Origin: Sphingomonas ginsengisoli An et al. 2013
GTDB lineage: Bacteria; Pseudomonadota; Alphaproteobacteria; Sphingomonadales; Sphingomonadaceae
Length of the DNA stretch: 64,000 nt
Reading direction: 5' to 3'
Assembly (NCBI RefSeq): GCF_009363895.1
Contig: NZ_CP045434.1
Span: 558,001-622,000, forward strand
Part shown: piece by piece, positions 17,800-26,795 of the stretch
Layout: each line of letters begins with the position of its first letter
How positions within the stretch are numbered: the stretch's first letter is position 1
Notes under the pieces: generated by a model
Seen by the model: the letters and a program-made list of their open reading frames with translations, nothing else
What the model was told of the DNA's origin: nothing
Database searches by the model: none
Program-made: the position numbers and the translations under genes

Positions 17800-19713
17800 T
17801 TACCAGCCGCCACCACCCCCGCCGCCGCCGCCACCGCCCGAGAAACCGCCGCCGCCCGAGCCGCTCGACGAGCCCGGCGCGGTCGAGGCCGCGCTGATGG
17901 CGCTCGACAGGCTCGAGCCGACGTCGCGGACGAAGCCGCCCGGATTGTCCCACGGCTGGTGCGAGCCCGAATACCACAGGAAGCCCTGCTGCCCCGCGGC
18001 GGTGTTGGCCGCGGCGGCCGCCGCCAGCTGCGCGGCGAAGCGGTCGGCCCACTTGTTCTCGACCTTCAAGGCGATCGCGTAGGGCAGATATTTCTCGAAT
18101 AGGTCGAGCGTCGGCGCCGGGCCGCCGGTCATCCGCTCGAGCCGGTCCTGCTCGGCGATCGAGAGATATTGCTTGAAGCCGGCGATCTGATCGAGCGTCT
18201 TGCGGCCTTCCGCCGTCGGCGCGGACAGCCATTTGAAGGCGCTCAGCGCCACCGGCACCGCCAGCAGCGGGCCGAGCAAGGGGAGCAGGCCGGTCATCTC
18301 GACCCCGGCGAGCGCGATCGGCAGGCTAACGACGACCACGATCACGCCGGCGATCCCGGCGAGGATCGTCCACAAGGTCCGCATCCCGCCGCGCGCGCCC
18401 TGGCGGAGGAAGAGCAGGAACAGCGTCGCGGCGAGCGCGCCCATGCCCATCAGCAGCCAGCGGCCGGCGACCCCGGCGGCGAGGCCCATGGTGGTCGCGG
18501 TGAGCCATAGCCCGCCCAGCACCAGCGCCAGCCCGATCACCGCCCAGTCGAGGTTGCGCTTGAACTGCTTGCCGTCGAACCGTTCCTTGAGCGGCATCTC
18601 GAGCGCCTGTGAGGCGGCCGAGAATTTGCTGTGGTTCTGCTGCTTCATCTCGAGCGACTGATCGGGCATCGCGATCAGCGCATCGAGCATCGCGGCTTCC
18701 TCGTCGGGAAGCGGCGACGTGCCCTGAAGGCGGTCGATGCGGGTGGTGTCCTTGGAAAACCAGCCGCCGTCCTCCTCGGTCAGGCGGATGTGGCCGCGGA
18801 CGCCGAGGTCGACCAGCGCCGCCGCGAAGGCGCGATTGTCGCAGGTCATCGTCTCGAGATAGCGCATCGCCGCCGGCGAGAGGTCGGCGGGCGGGGAGAA
18901 CAAAGGCACTACCGGACCCGCCCGCGGATCGCGCCCGACACGGCGGTAGGCGCGCCAGAAGAAACCAAGCAGCGCGACCAGCACCGCCGCGCCGGTCAGC
19001 GGCGGGCCGTAATCGGCGAGCCAGTAGCCCGCCTTGAGGGTTTTCGAGGGTGGCGACACGATTCCTTTCGGGAAGGAGACCGCGATCGTCAGGCCCTGGT
19101 AGGCGTCGAGCGGGGCGGTCGATTCGATGCGGATTTCGCCCGGCCGCTCGGCGGTGACGGCGGCATTGCGATCGGTCGAGCCCTGGCTTCCGGTGTAGAA
19201 GGCGCGCTGGCCGAAGGTGGCCGGGGCGGGGAGGGTGACGGTCGCGCTGGCGTGGTCGATCGGAAAGATCCAGCCGTTGCCGGTGACGTTCCAGTAGAGC
19301 TCGTCATAGCGGTCGAAGAAGCCGAGCTCGCGGGTGGCGCGGTAATGGATGGTATAACGATGGTCGCCGACCGGGACCGTGCGGTTGGCGTCACCGATCT
19401 TGACCCGAACGCCATTGCCGATCGCCTCGGTGCTGCTCGGCTCGGGTTGGCCGTCGCGGGTGGTGCCGAGGAGGGTGAAGCCGATCTTGACCAGCTTGGC
19501 GTGCGGCCCCCGGTAGCGGGTCGGGAAGTCGCGGTAGATGCCGTGGTTGATCCGCTGGTTCTCGACCGTGACGTCGAGCGTCTCGACGACGTCGAGGGCG
19601 CCATCCTTCTGGATCGCGATCCGCGAGTCGTAGCTGGCGATCCGCTCCTCGGCCGCGGCGGCGCCGGGCAGCGCGACCAGCAGCGCGGCGAGCGCCGCCG
19701 CGAACCGGCGCAT
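17800..19713 (-). CDS. DUF2207 membrane protein with Gly-rich tail
   Basis: 637 residues. Signal peptide MRRFAAALAALLVALPGAAAA, then the DUF2207 periplasmic beta domain (HGIYRDFPTRYRG, a diagnostic segment), one membrane span near residue 255, a cytoplasmic stretch, a further cluster of membrane spans around residues 415-515, and a C-terminal tail with a long run of glycines ending in Trp. Function is unknown; such proteins occur next to LemA and are proposed to work at the envelope. It lies 4 nt after lemA and is co-directional, so the two form one unit. Confidence 0.88.
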   Translation of the reverse strand: MRRFAAALAALLVALPGAAAAEERIASYDSRIAIQKDGALDVVETLDVTVENQRINHGIYRDFPTRYRGPHAKLVKIGFTLLGTTRDGQPEPSSTEAIGNGVRVKIGDANRTVPVGDHRYTIHYRATRELGFFDRYDELYWNVTGNGWIFPIDHASATVTLPAPATFGQRAFYTGSQGSTDRNAAVTAERPGEIRIESTAPLDAYQGLTIAVSFPKGIVSPPSKTLKAGYWLADYGPPLTGAAVLVALLGFFWRAYRRVGRDPRAGPVVPLFSPPADLSPAAMRYLETMTCDNRAFAAALVDLGVRGHIRLTEEDGGWFSKDTTRIDRLQGTSPLPDEEAAMLDALIAMPDQSLEMKQQNHSKFSAASQALEMPLKERFDGKQFKRNLDWAVIGLALVLGGLWLTATTMGLAAGVAGRWLLMGMGALAATLFLLFLRQGARGGMRTLWTILAGIAGVIVVVVSLPIALAGVEMTGLLPLLGPLLAVPVALSAFKWLSAPTAEGRKTLDQIAGFKQYLSIAEQDRLERMTGGPAPTLDLFEKYLPYAIALKVENKWADRFAAQLAAAAAANTAAGQQGFLWYSGSHQPWDNPGGFVRDVGSSLSSAISAASTAPGSSSGSGGGGFSGGGGGGGGGGGW

Positions 19714-19717
19714 CGGC

Positions 19718-20290
19718 TCAGGCCGCCGGCTTGAAGCTGACCTTGGGCGCCGACTGGATCGAGGCATCGGCATCCTCGTAATAGGGCTCCTCGCTGAACC
19801 CCATCGGGCGGGCGATCAGCAAAGCCGGGAAGCTCTGGATGCCGGTGTTGAGGTCGCGGGCGGTCGCATTGTAGTAGCGCCGCGCGCCCTGCAGCTCGCC
19901 CTCGATGCTGCCCAGCTGCTCCTGCAATTCGAGGAAGTTGGTGTTGGCCTTGAGGTCGGGATAGGCCTCGGCGACCGCCATCAGGCGGCCGAGCATCCCG
20001 GTCATCTGCGCATCGGCCTGGGCGGTCGCGGCGACCGAGCCGGTGCCCTGGATCGCGTCGGTCCGGTGCGCGGTCACCGCCTCGAGCGTCTCGCGCTCGT
20101 GCCCGGCATAGCCCTGCACCGTCTCGACGAGGTTGGGGATGAGGTCGGCGCGGCGGCGGAGCTGGACGGTGATCCCGCTGAAGCCCTCCTTGGTCAGCGC
20201 CCGCAGCCGCACCAGCCGATTATAGAGCCCGACCGCGTAAAGCAGCAGCAGGACGACGACCCCGATGACGATCCAGCCAACCAGCCCCAT
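19718..20290 (-). CDS. lemA: LemA family protein
   Basis: 190 residues: one N-terminal membrane anchor (IVIGVVVLLLLYAVGLYN), then a helical bundle on the far side with the LemA pattern RRADLIPNLVETVQGYAGHE, YPDLKANTNFLELQEQLGSIE and ARRYYNATARDLNTGIQSFP. Biochemical role not established; LemA is named after a Pseudomonas/Listeria antigen and often pairs with a Gly-rich-tailed envelope protein, as here with DUF2207. A CCCCCGA/TCGGGGG hairpin lies between the manC stop and its start, and could insulate it from manC transcription. Confidence 0.93.
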   Translation of the reverse strand: MGLVGWIVIGVVVLLLLYAVGLYNRLVRLRALTKEGFSGITVQLRRRADLIPNLVETVQGYAGHERETLEAVTAHRTDAIQGTGSVAATAQADAQMTGMLGRLMAVAEAYPDLKANTNFLELQEQLGSIEGELQGARRYYNATARDLNTGIQSFPALLIARPMGFSEEPYYEDADASIQSAPKVSFKPAA

Positions 20291-20298
20291 GACCCAAA

Positions 20299-20317
20299 CC
20301 CCCGATTGTCTCGGGGG
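20299..20317 (-). other. Short hairpin between manC and lemA
   Basis: CCCCCGA at 20299-20305 pairs with TCGGGGG at 20311-20317 around a 5-nt loop. On the minus strand it is followed by TTT only, so it would be at best a weak terminator for manC. Confidence 0.35.
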
Positions 20318-20345
20318 CGAGCATAAGCGGTGACGAGAAGTGGCG

Positions 20346-21815
20346 CTAGGCCTCGGCGTCGGTCGCCGGGGCGCGGCCGTAGACGTCGTCGAAACGGACG
20401 ATGTCGTCCTCGCCGAGGTAGGTCCCGCACTGAACTTCGACGAGGTGCAGCGGCACCTTGCCGGGGTTGGCGAGGCGGTGGACGGTGCCCGCGCTGATGT
20501 AGGTCGACTGGTTTTCGTAAAGGAGGAAGGTCTTCTCGCCGACGGTCACTTCGGCGGTGCCGGCGACCACCACCCAATGCTCGGAGCGGTGATGGTGGAG
20601 CTGGCTCGACAGCTTGCCGCCCGGCTTGACCACGATCCGCTTGGTCTGGAAGCGCTCGTCGCGGTCGGTGGTCTGGTAGGTCCCCCACGGGCGATGGATC
20701 ACGGTCGGCAATTCGCCGCTCTGCTCGCCGCGGTCCTTGAGCTCGTCGACCACCGCGCGGACGTCCTGGCTGCGTGCCTTAGGGGCGACCAGCACCGCGT
20801 CGCGGGTCGCGACCACGATCATCTCGTCGAGGCCGACCCCGGCGACGGTCATCCCGTCATAGCCGAACAGCAAGCTGCCGCGGCAATCCACCGCCACCGC
20901 CTGGCCGCGCATGGCGTTCTGCGCGCCGTCCTGCTCGGCGCGTGACCATAGTTCGTTCCACGAGCCGAGGTCCGACCAGCCCGGATCGACCGGGACCATC
21001 GAAATCCGCGCCGAGCGCTCCATTACCGCATAGTCGATCGAGATGGCCGGGCAGGGGCTGGCGTCATTCTCCTCGGCCGGGCGGAAGAATTCGCAATCGC
21101 TGCTGCCGCCGGCGATGGCCTGGTGCGCCCAGGCCGCGACTTCGGGGGCGTGGGTGGTGAGCTCGGCGAGCACGTCGCCGACCCCGAACAGGAAGATGCC
21201 CGCGTTCCAATAATAGTCGCCCGAGCGCAGATATTCCTCGGCGGTCGCCAGCGGCGGCTTCTCGACGAAGCGCTCGACCGGGCGGACGCCGCCGCCCGCC
21301 TGCCCATCGGCGTCGACCTTGAGATAGCCGTAGCCGGTCTCGGGCCGCGACGGGGCGATCCCGAAGGTGACCAGCTGGCCGGCCGCGACTCCGGCCAGCG
21401 CCTCGCCGATCGCGGCGAGGAAGGCCGCCTCGTCGTCGATCACATGGTCGGACGGGAGCACCAGCATGATCGCGTCGGGGTCATGCGCCTGCAGCCATTC
21501 GGCGGCGAGGGCGACCGCCGGCGCGGTATTGCGCCCGGTCTTCTCGAGCAGGAGGCAGGCGGGCTCGACGCCCATATCGGCGATCTGGTCGCGGACGACA
21601 AAGCGATGCTCTTCGCCGCTGACCAGCAAAGGAGCGTCGAAATGAGGCCCGGTGACCCGCGCCACTGTTTCCTGGAGCAGTGAGCGGCCGCTACCAAGAT
21701 CGGCCAGTTGCTTGGGAAACTGCGCGCGCGAGACCGGCCACAGTCGCGCGCCCATGCCGCCGCACAGGATGACGGGACGAATACGGCGGGTCGAGGCTGA
21801 GGAAGAAATGCTCAT
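20346..21815 (-). CDS. manC: Mannose-1-phosphate guanylyltransferase / mannose-6-phosphate isomerase
   Basis: Bifunctional enzyme of the AlgA/XanB/ManC type that makes GDP-mannose for surface polysaccharides. The N-terminal nucleotidyltransferase has ILCGGMGARLWPVSR (the Rossmann-like signature) and RFVEKP; the C-terminal cupin isomerase part starts RPWGTYQT with GGKLSSQLHHHRSEHWVV and ends in EVQCGTYLGEDDIVR. At 489 residues it is full length. It is divergent from the first PEP-CTERM gene and points toward lemA; the rest of the glycan genes lie 3-11 kb downstream of that divergent promoter. Confidence 0.95.
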   Translation of the reverse strand: MSISSSASTRRIRPVILCGGMGARLWPVSRAQFPKQLADLGSGRSLLQETVARVTGPHFDAPLLVSGEEHRFVVRDQIADMGVEPACLLLEKTGRNTAPAVALAAEWLQAHDPDAIMLVLPSDHVIDDEAAFLAAIGEALAGVAAGQLVTFGIAPSRPETGYGYLKVDADGQAGGGVRPVERFVEKPPLATAEEYLRSGDYYWNAGIFLFGVGDVLAELTTHAPEVAAWAHQAIAGGSSDCEFFRPAEENDASPCPAISIDYAVMERSARISMVPVDPGWSDLGSWNELWSRAEQDGAQNAMRGQAVAVDCRGSLLFGYDGMTVAGVGLDEMIVVATRDAVLVAPKARSQDVRAVVDELKDRGEQSGELPTVIHRPWGTYQTTDRDERFQTKRIVVKPGGKLSSQLHHHRSEHWVVVAGTAEVTVGEKTFLLYENQSTYISAGTVHRLANPGKVPLHLVEVQCGTYLGEDDIVRFDDVYGRAPATDAEA

Positions 21816-21910
21816 GCGGGCCCCTGAACAGCGTCTCGTTTACCTTGTCTAGCCGCAGTTCCTATCTGTTGTCTTTGCGGCAACACTTACCCTGTCTCAA
21901 AGCCAGACAG

Positions 21911-22615
21911 ATGAATGGAAAATCTTCACAGAAACTAAACAATGGATTAACCGTTCTGGACGTGGACCGATTCCGGAGCAACAGGGTGAACCAGGGGACG
22001 AAGCGCAATCTGACCGTCGGGGCGCTGCTCAGCGCCGGACTGGTCGCCGTTGCCGGCACGCCGCTGGCACTCCAGACCCTCGCCGACCACGGCTACGACG
22101 TTCCAACGCTTTCCACGCCTCAAAGCCTGCTCGCGTTGCTCGATGCCCGTTCGCCGGGTGAGCGGGCCAAGGGCGCGCTGACGGCGACCAAGACCAAGAA
22201 GCTGGCTGCCAACGCCGTCCGTCCGCACGAGCGGGCGCTCGGCAAGATCGTCAATCCCGCCGCGCCGAACACCGATTTCGCCGAGGCGCTGGCGCCGCCG
22301 GCCGCCGCCGAGGTCGCTCCGCCGCTGGCGCCGCCGCCGACGCTGGCCGAGGTGTTGCCCAAGGTTACCGGCGTTCCCGGCAATTCGGCCCCGGGCGGAA
22401 GCGTCTTGGTCGGCGCGCCTGGTGGTGGCGGCGGTGGCGGTACCCCGGGCACGCCGGGCACGCCCTCGGCGCCGCCGACCGACGTGCCGGCGGTACCCGA
22501 GCCGGCGACCTGGTTGACCATGCTGCTCGGTTTCGGGGTTATCGGCTCGGCCCAGCGCCGGCGTCGGCCCGCTCGTTCGGGACCCGCCCTTTCGAGAACG
22601 CCCAGGCTCGCTTAA
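21911..22615 (+). CDS. PEP-CTERM (PEPxxWA) sorting-domain protein, Pro/Gly-rich
   Basis: About 234 residues of unknown function bearing a C-terminal sorting tail: VPEPATWLTMLLGFGVIG followed by a basic RRRR stretch. That tripartite form (PEP motif, membrane span, Arg cluster) is recognised by exosortases. The body has one hydrophobic segment near residue 30-45 (VGALLSAGLVAVAGTPLAL), then Pro/Ala- and Gly-rich low-complexity sequence. Start is unclear: ATG here or the in-frame GTG at 21986, which has CGGAG upstream and puts the hydrophobic segment at the N-terminus as a signal. The preceding 100 bp is AT-richer than its surroundings, fitting a promoter or leader. Confidence 0.8.
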   Translation: MNGKSSQKLNNGLTVLDVDRFRSNRVNQGTKRNLTVGALLSAGLVAVAGTPLALQTLADHGYDVPTLSTPQSLLALLDARSPGERAKGALTATKTKKLAANAVRPHERALGKIVNPAAPNTDFAEALAPPAAAEVAPPLAPPPTLAEVLPKVTGVPGNSAPGGSVLVGAPGGGGGGGTPGTPGTPSAPPTDVPAVPEPATWLTMLLGFGVIGSAQRRRRPARSGPALSRTPRLA

Positions 22616-22627
22616 GGTCGGCGCCCG

Positions 22628-23257
22628 ATGCGGCGGCTGATCCTTCCCTTGCTTGTGCTGGCCGTCGTTGGCGGCGGCCTGCTGCTCTGGTTCAATCGGC
22701 CTTCGTCCGAGCCGGCGGCGGTGGCGGTCGCCCGGCCATTGCCCGCCGCCCCGACCGACAACGCCCGGATCGTGCTTGACGCCGCCCAGCAGCGTCAGGC
22801 CCAGGCGGTCGGCGGGTTCGAGCAGGCGCCGCACTCGCTGCTCAAGGTCGACCATGCGCTCGAATATGGCGACTTCCTGTGGAACGAGGCGGGCGTCCCG
22901 GCCGGTCCCGTCACCATCCGCGTCGACCTGCGCACGCAGCTGATCAGCGTGTTCCGCCAGGGGCATGAGATTGGCACCGCGGTGGTGCTCTACGGCGCCG
23001 ACGCCAAGGAAACCCCGCTCGGTCGCTTCCCAATCCTGTGGAAAGGCAAGGATCACCGCTCGAGCACCTATGACGCGCCAATGCCCTATACGCTGCGGCT
23101 GACCGGCGACGGGGTGGCCATCCACGGCAGCGACGTGCGGTGGGGGGCCGCGACTCATGGCTGCATCGGCGTGCCCACCGCCTTCGCCGAAAAGGTCTAT
23201 GCCCAGGCGAAGGTCGGCGACCCGGTCACCATCGTCCGCTCGGCCAAGCCGGCCTGA
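22628..23257 (+). CDS. L,D-transpeptidase (YkuD domain)
   Basis: Envelope enzyme that forms 3-3 cross-links or attaches proteins to peptidoglycan. N-terminal membrane anchor or signal (LILPLLVLAVVGGGLLLWF), then a YkuD domain (residues 95-205) with the catalytic signature IHGSDVRWGAATHGCIGVP, containing the conserved His and the nucleophilic Cys. It is 209 residues long. It lies 12 nt after the PEP-CTERM gene, so the two may be co-transcribed, and the exosortase and cell-wall linking steps may be functionally connected, although that is inference. Confidence 0.93.
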   Translation: MRRLILPLLVLAVVGGGLLLWFNRPSSEPAAVAVARPLPAAPTDNARIVLDAAQQRQAQAVGGFEQAPHSLLKVDHALEYGDFLWNEAGVPAGPVTIRVDLRTQLISVFRQGHEIGTAVVLYGADAKETPLGRFPILWKGKDHRSSTYDAPMPYTLRLTGDGVAIHGSDVRWGAATHGCIGVPTAFAEKVYAQAKVGDPVTIVRSAKPA

Positions 23258-23333
23258 GACTTTCGCCGCCGGACGCTAACCGGCCTTTTACTCTCTTCGT
23301 TCAAAACGGCGCCTCGTTCCTTCGAGGTGACGC

Positions 23334-23855
23334 ATGCCCCGTTCCCAGTTTCTTCCGCGTTTGGCGCTGCTTCTTACCGCCACCCCGCTGCTGATCGGCA
23401 GCCTCGGCCCGCGGACCAATTTCAACGACCGGCTGCTGGCGGCGCAGAATCGCGAGCGGGCGGTGATGGATGTGCCGCCGCTGGCGTGGGACGAGGGGCT
23501 CGCCAAGGGCGCGGCCGTCTGGGCCAAGCATCTCAGCCGGACCGGGCGCTTCGAACATTCGCCCGACGAACCTGGGGCGACACCCGAGGGCGAGAATATC
23601 TGGGGCGGCACCCCGGGTTATTATTTGCCCGAGAATATGGTCGGGCTGTGGACCGCCGAGAAGCGCGAATTCCGCCCCGGCATCTTTCCATATGCGAGCC
23701 GGACGCGCCGGGTTGAGGACGTCAGCCACTATACTCAGATGATCTGGCGGCGGACCACGCACGTCGGCTGCGCGAGCAGTGCGGCAGGGGCCGAAGAGAT
23801 TCTAGTGTGCCGTTATAGTACAGCTGGAAATGTCATTGGTGAACGGATCCTATAA
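23334..23855 (+). CDS. CAP (SCP/PR-1-like) domain secreted protein
   Basis: 173 residues with an N-terminal signal-like segment (FLPRLALLLTATPLLIGS) and a CAP domain: LLAAQNRERAVMDVPPLAWDEGLA, KHLSRTGRFEHSP, GENIWGG, HYTQMIWRRTTHVGCA and a final VCRYSTAGN. The His residues of the CAP cavity (in FEHSP and SHYTQ) are present. Bacterial CAP proteins are extracytoplasmic with no settled activity. Standalone gene with a 75-bp leader. Confidence 0.92.
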   Translation: MPRSQFLPRLALLLTATPLLIGSLGPRTNFNDRLLAAQNRERAVMDVPPLAWDEGLAKGAAVWAKHLSRTGRFEHSPDEPGATPEGENIWGGTPGYYLPENMVGLWTAEKREFRPGIFPYASRTRRVEDVSHYTQMIWRRTTHVGCASSAAGAEEILVCRYSTAGNVIGERIL

Positions 23856-24022
23856 ATTTGGTTCCGAACAAATCCCATGTTCTCAATGACTAGCCGGACC
23901 CGGACCGGAAAAAATGGTGCACCTGCGAACTAGGCGGGGAACCCAAAGGTAACCATCCCGTTAACGACCTCGCTGAGATCGCGCTCAGGCTCATCCATGC
24001 GCGTGCAGTGAGGGAGTACCAC

Positions 24023-24586
24023 ATGGGAAAGTTTAAGTATCTCGTCGCCGGCGCACTGGCGTCGGTCGCCTGCGCCACCGGCGCGAACGCCGCGGTCGTC
24101 ACCCCGGTCATCGACGGCGCCGCCGGTTCGTTCCAGAACCCGACCGTGCAGTGCACGCCGACCACCACCAGCTGCCCGTCGGGCCAGACGTTCACCGACA
24201 CGGTGACGTTCACCACCCCGACCGGCTACAACAGCGTGTCGGCGATCCTCAATTCGACCTACAACACGTCGAACCCGCTGACGAACCTGAACTTCAATTC
24301 GGTCGTGCTGAACAACAGCGTGTCGAACTATTCGTTCAACATCGCCAACGGCGTGTTCGACAGCGCCAGCCGTGAGATGATCCCGCTGATCGCCAATGCG
24401 ACCAACGTGCTGACCATCAACGGCACCACCTTCGGCGACGCCTCGTACAGCGGCACGCTGTCGTTCGGCGCCACCCCCGCGGTGCCCGAGCCCGCCACCT
24501 GGGCGCTGATGCTCCTCGGCTTCGGCGCGGTCGGCTTCTCGATGCGCCGCCGTCAGGCCGGCAGCTTCCTGCAGCAAGCCGCCTAA
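24023..24586 (+). CDS. PEP-CTERM (PEPxxWA) sorting-domain protein
   Basis: 187 residues. Signal peptide YLVAGALASVACATGANA, then an Asn/Thr/Ser-rich beta-type body containing FTDTVTFTTPTGY (similar to the F-x-D-x-F class of exosortase substrates), and a C-terminal sorting signal VPEPATWALMLLGFGAVGFSMRRR. Likely exported, cleaved at the PEP motif by exosortase and attached to the outer surface. A good Shine-Dalgarno AGGGAG precedes the ATG by 7 nt. Followed by a strong terminator. The 24000 region has no other gene, so it is monocistronic. Confidence 0.92.
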   Translation: MGKFKYLVAGALASVACATGANAAVVTPVIDGAAGSFQNPTVQCTPTTTSCPSGQTFTDTVTFTTPTGYNSVSAILNSTYNTSNPLTNLNFNSVVLNNSVSNYSFNIANGVFDSASREMIPLIANATNVLTINGTTFGDASYSGTLSFGATPAVPEPATWALMLLGFGAVGFSMRRRQAGSFLQQAA

Positions 24587-24607
24587 CCCGTTTCCATACG
24601 GATGGAG

Positions 24608-24639
24608 AAGGGGCTCGGCCGTTGGCCGGGCCCCTTTTT
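24608..24639 (+). terminator. Intrinsic terminator after the PEP-CTERM gene
   Basis: Hairpin AGGGGCTCGGCC paired with GGCCGGGCCCCT around GTT, followed by TTTTT, 20-50 nt after the stop. The converging UDP-xylose synthase gene ends immediately beyond it. Confidence 0.85.
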
Positions 24640-24647
24640 CGTGGGCG

Positions 24648-25598
24648 TCAGACGACCGTGCGGAAATAGTCGATGGTGGCATTGAGGCCCTTGTCGAGCG
24701 GGATGGTCGGCGCCCAGCCGAGATGCTCGCTGGCCTTGCTGATGTCGGGCTTGCGCTGGCGCGGGTCGTCGCTCGGCAGCGGTTCGAACACGAATTCGGA
24801 CGTGCCGCCGACTTTGTCGCGGACGAGTTCGGCCAGTTCCTTCATCGAGAATTCGCCGGGATTGCCGATGTTGATCGGCCCGGTGACGTCGTCGCCGCTG
24901 TTCATCAGCCGCACCAGCCCGTCGATCAAATCGTCGACATAGCAGAAGCTGCGGGTCTGCTCGCCCGAGCCGTAAAGGGTGATCGGCTGCCCCTTGAGTG
25001 CCTGGACGATGAAGTTGGAAACCACCCGCCCGTCCGCCGGATGCATTCGCGGCCCATAGGTGTTGAAGATCCGCGCGACCTTGATCCTGAGGCCGTGCTG
25101 GCGGTGATAATCGAAGAACAAGGTCTCGGCGCAGCGCTTGCCCTCGTCGTAGCAGGAGCGGATGCCGATCGGATTGACCCGCCCCCAATAATCCTCGGTC
25201 TGCGGGTGGATGTCGGGATCGCCATAGACCTCGCTGGTCGAGGCTTGGAGGATCTTGGCGCCGACCCTTTTGGCGAGGCCGAGCATGTTGATCGCGCCGT
25301 GGACGCTGGTCTTGGTCGTCTGCACCGGGTCGTGCTGGTAATGGACCGGCGAGGCGGGGCAGGCGAGATTGTAGATCTCGTCCACTTCCACGAACAGCGG
25401 GAAGGTCACGTCATGGCGGAGCAGCTCGAAATTCGGGTGGCCGAGCAGGTGCGCGATGTTGCGCCGCTGGCCGGTGAAGAAGTTGTCGACGCAGATGACC
25501 TCATGGCCCTCGCCGATCAGCCGCTCGCAGAGATGCGAGCCAAGGAATCCCGCACCGCCGGTGACGAGAATGCGTTTGGTATCGGCGTAGGTGCGCAT
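24648..25598 (-). CDS. UDP-glucuronate decarboxylase (UDP-xylose synthase)
   Basis: Extended short-chain dehydrogenase/reductase converting UDP-glucuronate to UDP-xylose for surface glycans. Rossmann motif [10 protein letters not shown] near residue 13, [19 protein letters not shown] (characteristic of the UXS subfamily), catalytic STSEVYG and YDEGK (Y-x3-K), [13 protein letters not shown] and [12 protein letters not shown]. About 316 residues. The ATG before RTYADTK was chosen over the longer open frame, which adds a low-complexity non-conserved extension. It ends next to the PEP-CTERM terminator and is transcribed with the adjacent glycosyltransferase. Confidence 0.92.
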   Translation of the reverse strand: MRTYADTKRILVTGGAGFLGSHLCERLIGEGHEVICVDNFFTGQRRNIAHLLGHPNFELLRHDVTFPLFVEVDEIYNLACPASPVHYQHDPVQTTKTSVHGAINMLGLAKRVGAKILQASTSEVYGDPDIHPQTEDYWGRVNPIGIRSCYDEGKRCAETLFFDYHRQHGLRIKVARIFNTYGPRMHPADGRVVSNFIVQALKGQPITLYGSGEQTRSFCYVDDLIDGLVRLMNSGDDVTGPINIGNPGEFSMKELAELVRDKVGGTSEFVFEPLPSDDPRQRKPDISKASEHLGWAPTIPLDKGLNATIDYFRTVV

Positions 25599-25608
25599 CA
25601 CTGAAATC

Positions 25609-26709
25609 CTATTCTGGTCGCTGGGGACCCGCTGCCACGACTTCCTTGAGAAATCGCTCATAGTCGGCGGCGATGGCGGTCCATGAAAATCGTTCGGCGC
25701 GCTCGAGCTGGGCGGCCGGGGCGCGGGGGAGGGTGAGGGCGCGCTGGATCCCGGCGACCAGCGCATCTTGGTCGAGATCGGTCACGAGCACCCCCGTGTC
25801 GCCCATGATCCACCGCGTGCGGGGCAAGTCCCACGCGACCGAGGGCAGCCCGCTGGCCATCGCCTCGACATAGACGTTGCCGAAGCTCTCGTCGCGCGAG
25901 AGGTGGAGGAAGACGTCGGCGCTGCGGTAGAGGTCGGGCATCTGCGTCGCCGCCACCGACAGGGTATGGTAGCGCCCGGGCATCAGCGCGTCGGCCTTGG
26001 CCCTAAGCTCGTCGCGCAAGGGCCCGTCGCCCGCCACTACCAGATGCACGCCGGGCAAGCGCGCCACCGCCTCGATCCCGTCGCCGACCCGCTTGCTGGC
26101 GATCATCGCGCTGACCATCAGGACGAGCGGCACGCCTTCGGGGAGCCCGAACGCCGCGCGCTGTGCAGGGCCTGGATTGAAGCGGGTGAGGTCGACCCCG
26201 TTGGGGATGAGCGCGGTCCGGTAGTTGGCGCGATTGTCCTCGAAATAATCGGGGTTGATCGCGACCAGCCCGTCGCAACCGAAGAAGCGATACTCACTGT
26301 TGTTCGCCCGCGCCGGCCAGTCGCCGTTCTGCGTCACGAACACGTGCCGCGGCCGATAGCCGCGATGCTTGCGGGCTCGCAGCGCCCAGTTGAGGAACGG
26401 GTAGGAGCAAGTCAGCGTGACGTCGAAATCCTGCGGCCGGTAGCGGCGCAGGAAACCGGGGAGGAAGGTTGCTTCTTCCCAGGTCGTATCGCCGCGGAAG
26501 ACCGGCACCTTGGGAAAACGCTCGAAGCGTTCTCGCGCGATCAGCGGTGACCGCGCGAATGCATAACTCGTGTCGGCATCCGCGTGACCTGCTCCGAACA
26601 ACGTCACGGCGTGGCCGTGGCTCGCCAAGCCCGAAGCGACGGACATCAGCGCGACCTCTGCTCCGCGGTGATACCGGTGGAAACCGGGCAGAGCAAAAGC
26701 GATCCTCAT
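25609..26709 (-). CDS. Family GT4 glycosyltransferase
   Basis: Glycosyltransferase of the GT-B fold, 366 residues. N-terminal acceptor half ([21 protein letters not shown]), then [12 protein letters not shown] at the junction and the donor-binding half with [41 protein letters not shown] (the E-x7-E region of GT4). It sits 10 nt upstream of the UDP-xylose synthase on the same strand and divergent from the formyltransferase/GINT1-like gene. The sugar transferred is not readable from the sequence; a xylose or mannose donor would fit the neighbours. Confidence 0.9.
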   Translation of the reverse strand: MRIAFALPGFHRYHRGAEVALMSVASGLASHGHAVTLFGAGHADADTSYAFARSPLIARERFERFPKVPVFRGDTTWEEATFLPGFLRRYRPQDFDVTLTCSYPFLNWALRARKHRGYRPRHVFVTQNGDWPARANNSEYRFFGCDGLVAINPDYFEDNRANYRTALIPNGVDLTRFNPGPAQRAAFGLPEGVPLVLMVSAMIASKRVGDGIEAVARLPGVHLVVAGDGPLRDELRAKADALMPGRYHTLSVAATQMPDLYRSADVFLHLSRDESFGNVYVEAMASGLPSVAWDLPRTRWIMGDTGVLVTDLDQDALVAGIQRALTLPRAPAAQLERAERFSWTAIAADYERFLKEVVAAGPQRPE

Positions 26710-26795
26710 GCCTCGCGTGTTGGCAACCAAGCAAAGGGCTGTAAAGCCGGTCGCGTCGAGCTGGGGACCTTAAATTGCCTGAACCGCTAAAACGA

